Origin: Atopobacter sp. AH10
Lineage (GTDB): Bacteria; Bacillota; Bacilli; Lactobacillales; Aerococcaceae
NCBI RefSeq assembly: GCF_003664595.1
Contig: NZ_QXPZ01000027.1
Coordinates: forward strand, 1 to 56,937
Direction: 5' to 3'
DNA: 56,937 nt
Position numbers and translations under genes: made by a program. A model generated the notes under the pieces. That model was not told the origin of the DNA, did no database searches, and worked only from the letters and a program-made list of their open reading frames with translations. Positions 41,676 to 49,577 of the stretch are shown here, piece after piece (position 1 is the stretch's first letter; every line of letters begins with the position of its first letter).

Positions 41676-42315
41676 TTAAAATCTCATTGTAAAAGAATAA
41701 ATGAATGGGCAAATTGCAAGGATTAGTTTGATGTTTGATGGACTAGCTGGGAAAATTTGCCTGAAAAATCAGAGCTGATTTCCTAATATTTGACTAAAAA
41801 GTCGAACTATAGGGAGTCAGTTCTTTTTTTCTGGCGGATTGGCTTGTTGGTGGGATTGGCTTGTTGGTGGGATGGGCTCAATGGGGCGGAGTGGCTTATT
41901 GGGTGGGATTTGCTTAATGGAGGCTTGGACTCAATGGGCTGGATTTGCTAATGTCGGGTTGAAAGGCGATTGGACGAATGGATTATGTTCATAAAAAATA
42001 TTAAAAAATAAATGAGTAAAATATAATAATTCATCTATTTACAAGAAGAACTAATAGGAATATAGTTAATACAAGCAGTAAAGTAAGCGCTTTATCCGCG
42101 GTTGTTAAGGGGATTGGCGTGGATAAGTAACAAAGGAAGAAAGGAGAAGGGAATATGTAAAAAGATGGTATAGCTAGATGCAAATGAGTAATTATGTGAT
42201 TTTGTGAGCAATAAATTCGGTTAAGTGAGTTAAAGTTGCATAGGAATTCGTAAAAAACGATCACTTTCTCCTATCTAAGGGGAGTGATTTTGGCGCCGTT
42301 AAGGAGGTAGCTTGA
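41676..42315. other. intergenic region with G/T-rich minisatellite and leader hairpin
   Basis: About 640 bases. It contains degenerate G/T-rich repeats at 41834-41958 and an AT-rich stretch. A hairpin at 42260-42288 (ATCACT-TT-CTCC with GGGGAGTGAT) runs into TTTT, just before the ribosome binding site of the next gene. No supported ORF. Confidence 0.5.
41834..41958. repeat. degenerate G/T-rich minisatellite
   Basis: Units of about 17-23 bases built on GGATTGGCTTGTTGGTG repeat five or six times with increasing drift (GGGATGGGCTCAATGG, GGATTTGCTTAATGG). The top strand is almost devoid of C outside GGCT/GCTC, and has many GGG/GG runs. Confidence 0.7.
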
Positions 42316-43569
42316 ATGGAGTTAACGGAATTGTTGTGCGAGGGACCATCTGAACGTGTGATCTATCGGAAGAGTTGGTATAAGAGAAGTCAACAAGACC
42401 TTTTACTTAAAGACGTTTTAAGTTGTCTCAATAGTGTTCATCACGATCCGTCCTATATTATTTTTGGTGTGGGAGATTTTGGTGAAATCATAGGGGTTGA
42501 GGGGGATCCCTATCGGAAAAGTTCAAGAGCTATTAGCTGCGAATTTCGTCGATGGCCTTTAGACAAAAATTTGAAACTAAATATTGAGGTTAAAAGTCAG
42601 CGACTTTTCGATAAAACGCTTGATGTGATGATGATTCCGAATATTCAGGAGACTCCGGTAACTTTGACTCAGGCCTATCCATATAGAAAAGAACATGTAG
42701 CCAAGCCGGATGTGATTTATTATCGCAATGGAGATCTTTTGCAATCGATTTCTATTCACGAGCCCTGTGAGTTCATACGTAATCTGTATTGGAAGAAGAC
42801 ATTTGCCTATTTTCATATGGGAGCAAAGAAGCAGTTTCCTTTCAATATGGGGCAGGTCAATAATTGGAGTTGCTTTGAAGTAGGAGATGAGGGACGCTTG
42901 GTCTTTTTACCCGATCCGGATTTTCAGATTTGGATTAAACCGGATAGAGACCACCCTATAGAGGAAGTAAGCTATGCCCTTTATCAGGGGGATAATTGCC
43001 TAAAAGAATGGAAAAAGGCTCTATGCTATTACAAAGGAGACTTGTGCCAAGAAATAGAGCTTTGCCGAGTTGATAATCTTAGTGCCTTGATGGTGGAACC
43101 GGACCAAGAAGCTTTAGACTTGCTGGATTATCCAATCACTATTCATTTTTATGCGATGGTGGATGGAGAATTTAAGGAAAGCTGTCAACGTTTGTTAAAT
43201 CACCATTGTCCTTTTCGACCTAGTTATTGGTCGCGTAAGTCTTATAGTTTAGCTGATCATGACTTTAATCCTTATATCGTCCATTTTTGTAATATCTGGC
43301 AAAGAAATCGCCTTTTAAAAGAATGGCAAACATTGACTTTAGTTCGAGGCATTCTCTACGGAAATCCTCCTTCTGATGATGAAGGTGAGAGTTTCTATAA
43401 GGAGAGTTTGAAGGAGATTCTAAGTTCAGATGATGAAATGTTAAGGCAATTACGCTTAGCTTGCTTTTTAAATGAGTTAGCTCAATCGAGTTTTTATACA
43501 TACAGACAGGTAGAAAACGTGAAGGAAGGCTGGTCGTCAAAAGATCCTTGCCAAGAGAAAGACGAGTAA
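42316..43569 (+). CDS. Schlafen/AlbA_2-domain protein
   Basis: A 417-residue cytosolic protein. Residues 18-125 match the AlbA_2 (Schlafen-like, putative nucleic acid-binding) domain: SQQDLLLKDVLSCLNSVH, YIIFGVGDFGEIIGVEGDPY, then SQRLFDKTLDVMMIPN and VIYYRNGDLLQSISIHE. The rest (130-417) is unlike anything I recognise and is rich in Trp, Tyr and Cys, with a helical C-terminus. AlbA_2 proteins are often accessory transcription or defence-related factors. The gene stands alone behind an AAGGAGG site, between repeat-rich regions, which would fit accessory DNA. Confidence 0.7.
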   Translation: MELTELLCEGPSERVIYRKSWYKRSQQDLLLKDVLSCLNSVHHDPSYIIFGVGDFGEIIGVEGDPYRKSSRAISCEFRRWPLDKNLKLNIEVKSQRLFDKTLDVMMIPNIQETPVTLTQAYPYRKEHVAKPDVIYYRNGDLLQSISIHEPCEFIRNLYWKKTFAYFHMGAKKQFPFNMGQVNNWSCFEVGDEGRLVFLPDPDFQIWIKPDRDHPIEEVSYALYQGDNCLKEWKKALCYYKGDLCQEIELCRVDNLSALMVEPDQEALDLLDYPITIHFYAMVDGEFKESCQRLLNHHCPFRPSYWSRKSYSLADHDFNPYIVHFCNIWQRNRLLKEWQTLTLVRGILYGNPPSDDEGESFYKESLKEILSSDDEMLRQLRLACFLNELAQSSFYTYRQVENVKEGWSSKDPCQEKDE

Positions 43570-43941
43570 TTTCTGACTTATAGTTGAATACAAGGCCCAG
43601 CTTTTTGACTGGAAGGCAAAGTACTTTTTATTTTTTTTAAGCTTGTCATAGTTTTTATAACCATATAAAATGGACTTAAAAACTATATAAAGTGAAGGAA
43701 GAAAGTATGAAAAAGATGTCTTTTAGGAAAAGAGCTGGGCTCATGAAGATGCAATAGCCGGTCTAAGGATATTAGGGATCAAAAATCAAATAGCAACTAT
43801 CTGTTGATCAAGTTGGAGAACTTAGAAGAGAATGATCTCTATTATCTCGAATAAGCATGTGTTGGAGCTAAAAGTATCATCTAACTGAGAATTTTTATCA
43901 ATATATTGTGGACTATTTAGATAAATATGCTACAATATAGG
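43570..43941. other. intergenic region, gene relics and inverted AGCCCAGCTTTTT motifs
   Basis: GGCCCAGCTTTTTG (43594-43607) and AAAAGAGCTGGGCT (43728-43741) are inverted copies about 120 bases apart. The same GCTGGGCTT termini form the palindrome at 49429-49560. A short frame MKKMSFRKRAGLMKMQ after GAAGGAAGAAAG is too short to trust. A promoter TTGTGG-17-TACAAT ends at 43936. Confidence 0.4.
43908..43936 (+). promoter_or_regulatory. promoter of the candidate small RNA
   Basis: TTGTGG (43908-43913) and TACAAT (43931-43936) are separated by 17 bases, a good vegetative promoter. Confidence 0.5.
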
Positions 43942-44058
43942 CTGAACATCATACCGTTAAGGTAGCAATGGACATGGTCGAACGTCCGACGAATAGCTAG
44001 CAAAACAGGCGTAAGCTACAGTTTTCCTGGTGATTGGTTGGATGTGAACTATGTCTTT
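43942..44058 (+). ncRNA. candidate small structured RNA
   Basis: Downstream of a promoter, about 115 bases contain no ORF but many paired segments. ACATCATACC pairs with GGTTGGATGT apart from two bases, enclosing GTCG-AACGTC-CGAC, TAGC...GCTA and CAGG...CCTG. A T-run (TTTTTG) closes it at 44054. It is more GC-rich than the flanking DNA. It fits no RNA family I recognise. A self-standing small RNA is more likely than a leader, because no plus-strand gene follows. Confidence 0.4.
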
Positions 44059-44263
44059 TTGTTTTGGGCAAGGATAGAAACTAATGCCATATATTATCCC
44101 AGAAATTTTCTAGTAGCTAGTTTTTCATAAGCTCATTTCGGGAATTGTGATAAATTTTTTGGGGGTTAGTTTGAAAAAGCCAGCGATAAATAGAAAGAAC
44201 AGTTGGATATTTTTGGGCACTGGGTCAGATGGCTCCTTGTCATTTTATGCCTGTCACTTTGAG

Positions 44264-44287
44264 AACAAGAAAATTTGACAAAGTGAC
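44264..44287. repeat. IS-end-like motif, copy 3 (inverted)
   Basis: Read on the minus strand it gives GTCACTTTGTCAAATTTTC, matching the copies at 32189 and 32381. Confidence 0.45.
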
Positions 44288-44295
44288 TAAAAGAG

Positions 44296-44347
44296 AAAAA
44301 GCAGATCATTTGTACCTTTTCTTCGTACTTTTGATCTGCTTTTTTTG
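44296..44347. terminator. bidirectional terminator
   Basis: AAAAAGCAGATCA pairs with TGATCTGCTTTTT, with a T-run on one side and an A-run on the other. It can end both the minus-strand symporter transcript and rightward transcripts. Confidence 0.8.
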
Positions 44348-44462
44348 TTAGAAAACAAGTGCCTTCAGATTCATCTTATCAAGATAGATGTGAGGATCAG
44401 TCTGATTTAAGGATGTGTTGTAGGGCTCAAGTTTTTTTGCTTATGGCTGGATAAAAAGGAGA

Positions 44463-45710
44463 TTAAGCCGATTTTTTCCAGATTTTAAGAGCTTTTTTCT
44501 CCTCTTTGGCGTTTCCTTGAACTTTGATTTTGGAGTGGTAGATTTTATCCACGAATACGGCAATGGCATTATCTCCAGAAACATTTGCTGCTGTTCCGAA
44601 GCTATCTTGAGTAATGTAAAGGGAAATCATTAATTGCTGCATAGCTTGTGTGGTGATACCAATCATTGGTAAGAATGGTAGAGCAGACATAATAGCGCCA
44701 CCTGGAGCTCCTGGCGCTGCCACCATGGCAATACCTAGCATCAGTATAAAGCCTAACATCATAGAGAAGTTATGTGGCATGTTATACATGAGGAGTAAAG
44801 TAGTGGAACAAGAGGTAATAGTAATCATGCTTCCTGCGAGATGAATGGTTGCGCATAAAGGAACAACGAAGTTAGCAATTTCTTCTGAAACACCATTCTT
44901 CAAGCCACATTCTACATTTACTGGAATAGTTGCGGCAGAGGATTGCGTCCCAATAGCGGTCATATAGCCTGGAATTTGATTCTTGATCAAACGAATAGGA
45001 TTTTTGCGGGTAAAAGTCCCTGCTAAAATAAATAGACCACTGATATAGAGCAAGTGTAAGGCCAATACGACTAAGAAAACCTTCCAGAAGATGGACAGGA
45101 TAGAGAAGACGGATCCAGAATAGCTCATACTGACGAAATTGCAAAAAATATACGCCGGCAATAGAGGGATAATGATCGTGTCCAAAACTTTAACGATAAT
45201 GTCGCCAAAATCACTAAATCCTTCGTAAAGGACTTGCCCTTTCCCTTGACTTCTTAAAAACGAAATGCCAAGTCCGACCATGAAAGCGAAAATGATGGCA
45301 CCAGTCACATCGAAGAAAGGCGGCATTTTTATTTCAAAAAAGGCTTGAAGAGTATTGCTAGAAGCAGATATTTTTTTAACCAAGTCACCGGTGATGAAAT
45401 GTGGGAAAAGATTAATGGCGACCAAATAAGCTAAAGTACCTGCGACAACAGTCGAACAATAGGCGGTTAGTGCCGTAAGACCTAACAATTTGCCCGCTCC
45501 ATTTGATAAATCAGCAATTCCTTTGACAACAAAACCAAGAATCATGAAAGGAATAATGAAGTTCAAAAAGTTACTAAAAACTCCTCCAAGGGTAACTAAT
45601 ACTTGTACCAAAAATTTAGAGGTGATAGGGAGTTGGCCAACTATCACCCCTAAAAGTATGGCGATAACTAAGCGAGACACTAGGCCAAGCTTATTCCATA
45701 ATTTCAACAT
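44463..45710 (-). CDS. dicarboxylate/amino acid:cation symporter (DAACS family)
   Basis: A 415-residue membrane protein of the glutamate/serine transporter fold. It has SRLVIAILLGVIVGQ in TM1, FLNFIIPFMILGFVVKGIADL, the re-entrant loop TAIGTQSSAATIPVNVECGL near 255-275 and GDNAIAVFVDKIYH near the C-terminus, which align with HP1 and HP2 region motifs. It could carry serine/threonine (SstT-like), glutamate or aspartate; I cannot choose. An AGGAGG site lies upstream of the ATG. A CcpA-like palindrome lies about 85 bases upstream. Confidence 0.9.
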   Translation of the reverse strand: MLKLWNKLGLVSRLVIAILLGVIVGQLPITSKFLVQVLVTLGGVFSNFLNFIIPFMILGFVVKGIADLSNGAGKLLGLTALTAYCSTVVAGTLAYLVAINLFPHFITGDLVKKISASSNTLQAFFEIKMPPFFDVTGAIIFAFMVGLGISFLRSQGKGQVLYEGFSDFGDIIVKVLDTIIIPLLPAYIFCNFVSMSYSGSVFSILSIFWKVFLVVLALHLLYISGLFILAGTFTRKNPIRLIKNQIPGYMTAIGTQSSAATIPVNVECGLKNGVSEEIANFVVPLCATIHLAGSMITITSCSTTLLLMYNMPHNFSMMLGFILMLGIAMVAAPGAPGGAIMSALPFLPMIGITTQAMQQLMISLYITQDSFGTAANVSGDNAIAVFVDKIYHSKIKVQGNAKEEKKALKIWKKSA

Positions 45711-45792
45711 AGATATATCCTCCTATACAATGCAAACAGAAAAAATTATTGTTTTGTATAGCATAACTTTATTTGGGATAAAAATAAATATA

Positions 45793-45808
45793 TGTGAAGC
45801 GCTTTTAT
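45793..45808. promoter_or_regulatory. possible CcpA (cre) site
   Basis: TGTGAAGCGCTTTTA resembles the catabolite-response consensus with an AAGCGCTT core. It lies about 85 bases upstream of the symporter gene. By-eye match only. Confidence 0.3.
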
Positions 45809-46139
45809 GAAAAAAACAAGATAAAATCTCAGAATAGTATCATTCAAAAAGTGTCGAATTTTAATAATATTCTAAAGAGCCTGCCTGTGAGGGCTATGTC
45901 ATCAGGGGAAAATGTAATGCTCTCTATTACTTTTTGCCTAATAGTTGAAAAAAGAGGAGGGAAAATAGTTGAAAAGTTCATGCTAATAGCAATGCAAGGA
46001 GAAGCTAGAGTTTGGCGAAGAAGAAAAAGCTCCTATGCTAGCTATAGAAAGCTTGTCATAGGAGCTTGTGCCTATTGCGTGCGATAGGCATAAAAATATA
46101 GAGCGAATACTAAGATTTTTTTAAAAATAGATCAATCCA
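45809..46139. other. intergenic region before the pdxT terminator
   Basis: No supported gene. An open plus-strand frame at 45794-46087 has poor composition, no ribosome binding site and runs through the terminator, so it is rejected. Confidence 0.5.
46028..46066 (-). terminator. terminator of pdxST
   Basis: A perfect 10-bp stem (AGCTCCTATG / CATAGGAGCT). Read leftward it is followed by TTTTTCTT. A second hairpin (TGCCTAT / ATAGGCA, 46069-46090) lies between it and the pdxT stop codon. Confidence 0.85.
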
Positions 46140-46715
46140 TTAATGGGATAAACGATTGGCTACTTTGTCTAAGAAATAGCGGTGGATACGTCTGTCCTGA
46201 GATAATTCTGGATGAAAGGCTAGACCGATTTGATTCTTATATTCCACTGCAACAGCGTGATCGTCTACTGTGGCTAAAACTTTGACATCGGGAGCCACTT
46301 TTTCTATATAAGGTCCACGAATGAAGATGGCTGGAAAATCAGTGAAATTGCCTACTGTCAGTTGACTTTGGAAAGAAGCTAGTTGCCTTCCATAGGCGTT
46401 TCTCTTCACTGTAATGGGGAGAGTCCTTAAGTGAGTCCTTGTATCATTTAAAAGTTCTTCAGCGAGTAGGATTAAGCCAGCACAGGTAGCGAGAACTGGT
46501 AGCCCATTTTGAATCAATTGCTGAAGGGGGTCGAAAATCCCCAGTTGTTTGAGGAGTTTACCTTGAACGGTAGATTCTCCGCCTGGTAGGACGATACCAT
46601 CAATGCCCTCTAGATCGTCTACTTGACGGATTTCTTTGACTGTTGCCCCTAGTTCTTCTAAGGCTTTTTCATGTTCGATAAAAGCCCCTTGAACGGCTAA
46701 AACACCGATTAACAT
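46140..46715 (-). CDS. pdxT: pyridoxal 5'-phosphate synthase glutaminase subunit
   Basis: Releases ammonia from glutamine and channels it to PdxS. The 191-residue class I glutamine amidotransferase has VLAVQGAFIEHEKAL at the start, LPGGESTVQGKLL near 43-55, nucleophile C78 in ATCAGLILLA and the His-Glu pair in LAFHPELSQD near 170. Two bases separate its start from the pdxS stop, so translation is coupled. The transcript ends at the terminator at 46028. Confidence 0.96.
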   Translation of the reverse strand: MLIGVLAVQGAFIEHEKALEELGATVKEIRQVDDLEGIDGIVLPGGESTVQGKLLKQLGIFDPLQQLIQNGLPVLATCAGLILLAEELLNDTRTHLRTLPITVKRNAYGRQLASFQSQLTVGNFTDFPAIFIRGPYIEKVAPDVKVLATVDDHAVAVEYKNQIGLAFHPELSQDRRIHRYFLDKVANRLSH

Positions 46716-46717
46716 GG

Positions 46718-47608
46718 CTATTGTCCTCTTTCTTCCATGATCACTTTGATTTCACTTGGATTAATACCCACCATGGCTTCACCCAAGTCTTCCGATAATT
46801 TAGCGATGAGGGCAGCGTCTTGATAATTGGTGACGGCTTGGACGATAGCAGAAGCACGTTTTTTCGGATCACCAGATTTGAAAATACCAGATCCAACGAA
46901 GACTCCTTCAGCGCCTAATTGCATCATTAAGGCAGCGTCAGCAGGAGTCGCTACACCACCGGCTGAAAAGTTAACAACTGGAAGTTTGCCATTTTCATGG
47001 ACGTAGAGAAGAAGATCGTAAGGGACTGCAAGTTTTTTAGCTTCTTCGTACAATTCGTCTTTAGAAAGAGAAACTGTCTTGCGAATTTGAGCGTTAATTT
47101 TTCTAAGATGGCGAACGGCTTGAACCACATCACCAGTTCCTGGTTCTCCCTTTGTCCTTATCATAGAAGCCCCTTCAGCAATCCTTCGTAAAGCTTCACC
47201 TAAATCACGAGCACCACAAACGAAAGGTACCTTAAATTGCGTTTTGTCGATATGGTAAACATCGTCTGCAGGGGAAAGAACTTCAGATTCGTCGATGTAG
47301 TCAATCTCGATGGCTTCTAAAATTTGCGCTTCAACGAAATGACCAATCCGCACTTTTGCCATAACAGGGATGGAGACAGCTTCTTGGATGCCCTTAATCA
47401 TTTTAGGGTCGCTCATTCTGGAAACCCCACCAGCTGCACGAATGTCGGCAGGAATTCTTTCAAGAGCCATTACAGCGCAGGCACCTGCTTCTTCGGCAAT
47501 ACGAGCTTGTTCAGGCGTAGTCACGTCCATGATGACCCCACCTTTTAACATTTGGGCTAGACCTTTATTTAAATCAGCTTTTTGACCATCTACTTGTTGA
47601 TAAGACAT
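46718..47608 (-). CDS. pdxS: pyridoxal 5'-phosphate synthase lyase subunit
   Basis: Makes pyridoxal 5'-phosphate from ribose 5-phosphate, glyceraldehyde 3-phosphate and ammonia. The 296-residue TIM barrel has [20 protein letters not shown], the phosphosugar lysine in [35 protein letters not shown] and [35 protein letters not shown]. The start is ATG 47608 with AAGGAGG upstream. An in-frame extension to 47680 would run through the promoter region and is not likely. It is divergent from pdxR. Confidence 0.97.
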   Translation of the reverse strand: MSYQQVDGQKADLNKGLAQMLKGGVIMDVTTPEQARIAEEAGACAVMALERIPADIRAAGGVSRMSDPKMIKGIQEAVSIPVMAKVRIGHFVEAQILEAIEIDYIDESEVLSPADDVYHIDKTQFKVPFVCGARDLGEALRRIAEGASMIRTKGEPGTGDVVQAVRHLRKINAQIRKTVSLSKDELYEEAKKLAVPYDLLLYVHENGKLPVVNFSAGGVATPADAALMMQLGAEGVFVGSGIFKSGDPKKRASAIVQAVTNYQDAALIAKLSEDLGEAMVGINPSEIKVIMEERGQ

Positions 47609-47718
47609 GCGATAACCTCCTTGACGAATAGTTTTTACCTTGCTATCATAAGATAAAATTGGTCTTAAAAAAATAGCCAAAATAAGAATAAAAAAAAGGC
47701 CAGATGGGAGTGGGCTTT
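47609..47718. promoter_or_regulatory. divergent control region between pdxS and pdxR
   Basis: These 110 bases must hold both promoters and the PdxR binding sites. The paired motifs TTGGTCTT and GCCAAAAT lie in the middle. I could not define exact operators. Confidence 0.4.
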
Positions 47719-49230
47719 ATGTTGACTTACAGCTTTGACAAATCAAAAGGTCCCTTGTATCAACAAGTTTATCAAGCGGTCAAAGAGGACATTTTAAAGG
47801 GAAAAATAAGACCAGAAGATAAATTGCCTTCTAAACGCAATCTGGCCAAGAATTTGGGTTGTAGTACCATTACGATTGAAAATGCTTATAACCAGTTAAT
47901 GATAGAAGGTTTTGTCTATTCGAAGGAAAAGCGGGGCTACTATGTGGCAGAGGGAATACCTTTAATGGAACAAGTGAGGCCATTACTCCATCCAACTTTT
48001 CACCAAGTGGAGAGCTTAGATGATTCAATAAGTCAGACTGACTCAAATAATCCATCTCTTAGACTAGGACAGGCTGTAGATGATGGATGGAGTGGAAAAG
48101 AAAATGGGCTAAATGATATCTCCGCCCCTTTGATTGACTTTGACTTTTCTTCAAGTCGGATAGAAACAAGTCACTTTCCTTTTTCAGTAATGGCCAAGAT
48201 GATAAGAGAAACCATCTCTAAGCAAAAAGAAGACCTACTTGAAGTGTCGCCGAGTGGGGGAGTAAGAGCGCTAAGAGAAGCTATAGCGGAACACCTAGCG
48301 TCTTTTAGGGGGATGAATGTTTCGCCTAAGCAGATCATTGTTGGAGCAGGGACGGAATACCTTTATCGACTGATCATTCAATTATTAGGTCGAGAAAAGG
48401 TTTATTGTATTGAAAATCCTGGTTATAAAAAGTTGAAGAAAATATATGAAAGTAATAAAGTGACTTGTTGTTTGGCTGGAATGGATGAAAAAGGCATCAA
48501 GATAGGTGACCTCAGACAAAATAAGGCAGATATTGCTCATATTAATCCAGCCCATCATTTTCCAACAGGGATTTCAACACAGATAGCGAGACGCTACGAG
48601 TTGCTGGCTTTTGCGAATGAAAGGCCGGGTCGATATATCATAGAAGATGACTATGACAGTGAATTTCGCTTTACAGGGAAACCTTTACCTACTTTGCAAA
48701 GCATCGATGCTAGTGAAAAGGTTATTTATTTGAATACTTTTTCCAAATCTTTGACCTCTACCATTCGCATTTCTTATATGGTTTTGCCTACACATCTCGT
48801 CCATCGCTATGAGAGAGAATTGGGCTTTTATTCTTGTACAGTATCTACGTTTGAACAATATTGGCTCGCTAGATTTATTCAAGAAGGGTATTTTGAAAAG
48901 CATATTAACCGGATGCGACTCTACTATGGAAGAAAGAGGGAAAGCATTCTAAAAAAAATTCAGGCTTGCTTTCTAGAAAAGCAGTATGAGTTGATCGAAA
49001 ATCAAGCGGGATTACATTTTATTTTAAAACTGAGAACAAGTTTAGGGGATGAAGAGGTCAAATCTCGTCTCTTAGAGCAAGGTATAGGGATCCATAGTTT
49101 ATCCGATTATGACATGAAGGACAGTCAAAAAGATACCCACTGCTTTTTAATTAATTATGCGGGTATGGATTTGGACTTGTTAGAGAAAGCCTTGATCAAA
49201 TTAAAAGAATTGGTTGATGCTCATCCATAA
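47719..49230 (+). CDS. pdxR: MocR/GntR-type regulator of PLP synthesis (PdxR)
   Basis: A 503-residue regulator that senses PLP. Residues 1-75 are a GntR-type winged helix (KLPSKRNLAKNLGCSTITIE, then YNQLMIEGFVYS). Residues 120-500 are a class I aminotransferase-like domain with VGAGTEYLYRLIIQLL, YIIEDDYDSEFRFTG and the cofactor lysine in NTFSKSLTSTIRISY. The adjacent divergent pdxST makes the PdxR assignment strong. I chose ATG 47719, with GGGAG 8 bases upstream, over a GTG/ATG extension to 47704. Confidence 0.93.
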   Translation: MLTYSFDKSKGPLYQQVYQAVKEDILKGKIRPEDKLPSKRNLAKNLGCSTITIENAYNQLMIEGFVYSKEKRGYYVAEGIPLMEQVRPLLHPTFHQVESLDDSISQTDSNNPSLRLGQAVDDGWSGKENGLNDISAPLIDFDFSSSRIETSHFPFSVMAKMIRETISKQKEDLLEVSPSGGVRALREAIAEHLASFRGMNVSPKQIIVGAGTEYLYRLIIQLLGREKVYCIENPGYKKLKKIYESNKVTCCLAGMDEKGIKIGDLRQNKADIAHINPAHHFPTGISTQIARRYELLAFANERPGRYIIEDDYDSEFRFTGKPLPTLQSIDASEKVIYLNTFSKSLTSTIRISYMVLPTHLVHRYERELGFYSCTVSTFEQYWLARFIQEGYFEKHINRMRLYYGRKRESILKKIQACFLEKQYELIENQAGLHFILKLRTSLGDEEVKSRLLEQGIGIHSLSDYDMKDSQKDTHCFLINYAGMDLDLLEKALIKLKELVDAHP

Positions 49231-49280
49231 ACGACTAAGGGTTAATGGCGAATAGTCCAAAGAAGAAAATGGGTAAAAAG

Positions 49281-49355
49281 GGAAGAATAGTTGCTATCCT
49301 TACTGCTAACAGGGAAAAAGGAAGAATGGTTGCGATCCTTATTGCCAACCTAAAC
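49281..49355. repeat. 39-bp tandem duplication
   Basis: Two units (49281- and 49320-) share GGAAGAAT(A/G)GTTGC(T/G)ATCCTTA. A further related stretch (CTGCTAACGGGAAAACG, 49394-) lies on the other side of the IS remnant, so part of this may be a target duplication. Confidence 0.7.
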
Positions 49356-49393
49356 TCCCTGACTCATAATATGCCATTGGTCGGGGAATTCAG
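49356..49393 (-). mobile_element. minimal IS1634-type remnant (both ends joined)
   Basis: Read on the minus strand, CTGAATTCCCCGACCAATG matches the left end of the insertion at 18745, and after four bases TATTATGAGTCAGGGA matches its right end (21105-21120). It is an internally deleted element of 38 bp. Similar sequences flank it (CTGCTAACAGGGAAAA and CTGCTAACGGGAAAA), compatible with a decayed long target duplication. Confidence 0.6.
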
Positions 49394-49428
49394 CTGCTAA
49401 CGGGAAAACGTGAATCCTTAGCTAAAAG

Positions 49429-49560
49429 AAAAGCTGGGCTTTAACAAAAGTTTGTTAATTGAGTGAGCTCCAATAAAAAAGTACGTCAAATCAAGCTTAT
49501 CAAAGCTTAAGATTGACGTACTTTTTCCATTTTTATGACTTTTGTTAAAGCCCAGCTTTT
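49429..49560. repeat. 132-bp nested palindrome (MITE-like)
   Basis: The ends are a perfect 23-bp inverted repeat (starting AAAAGCTGGGCTTTAACAAA at 49429-49451 and its complement at 49538-49560). Inside is a second perfect 14-bp inverted repeat (AAAAAGTACGTCAA at 49476-49489, TTGACGTACTTTTT at 49513-49526). The structure can terminate transcription in both directions. The GCTGGGCTT ends recur at 43594 and 43728. Confidence 0.85.
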
Positions 49561-49577
49561 TATCGAGTAGCGTTTGA

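Larger units (their letters stand above)
44059..44462. other. intergenic region with IS-end motif and terminator
   Basis: No supported gene. Holds the inverted IS-end-like copy at 44264-44287 and the terminator at 44296-44347. Confidence 0.45.

Noticed and set aside
42083-42092. CcpA site (GTAAGCGCTTTA) after phoU
   Set aside because: A palindromic match, but it lies over 200 bases from the next start, in a repeat-rich gap with no promoter that I can define.
42031-42264. Minus-strand ORF of 77 residues after phoU
   Set aside because: Hydrophobic low-complexity translation of AT-rich DNA, with no ribosome binding site.
43707-43757. Short ORF with ribosome binding site (MKKMSFRKRAGLMKMQ)
   Set aside because: Sixteen codons inside a decayed inverted-repeat region. 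It is not distinguishable from chance.
45794-46087. Plus-strand ORF of 97 residues
   Set aside because: No ribosome binding site, unnatural composition, and it runs through the pdxST terminator.
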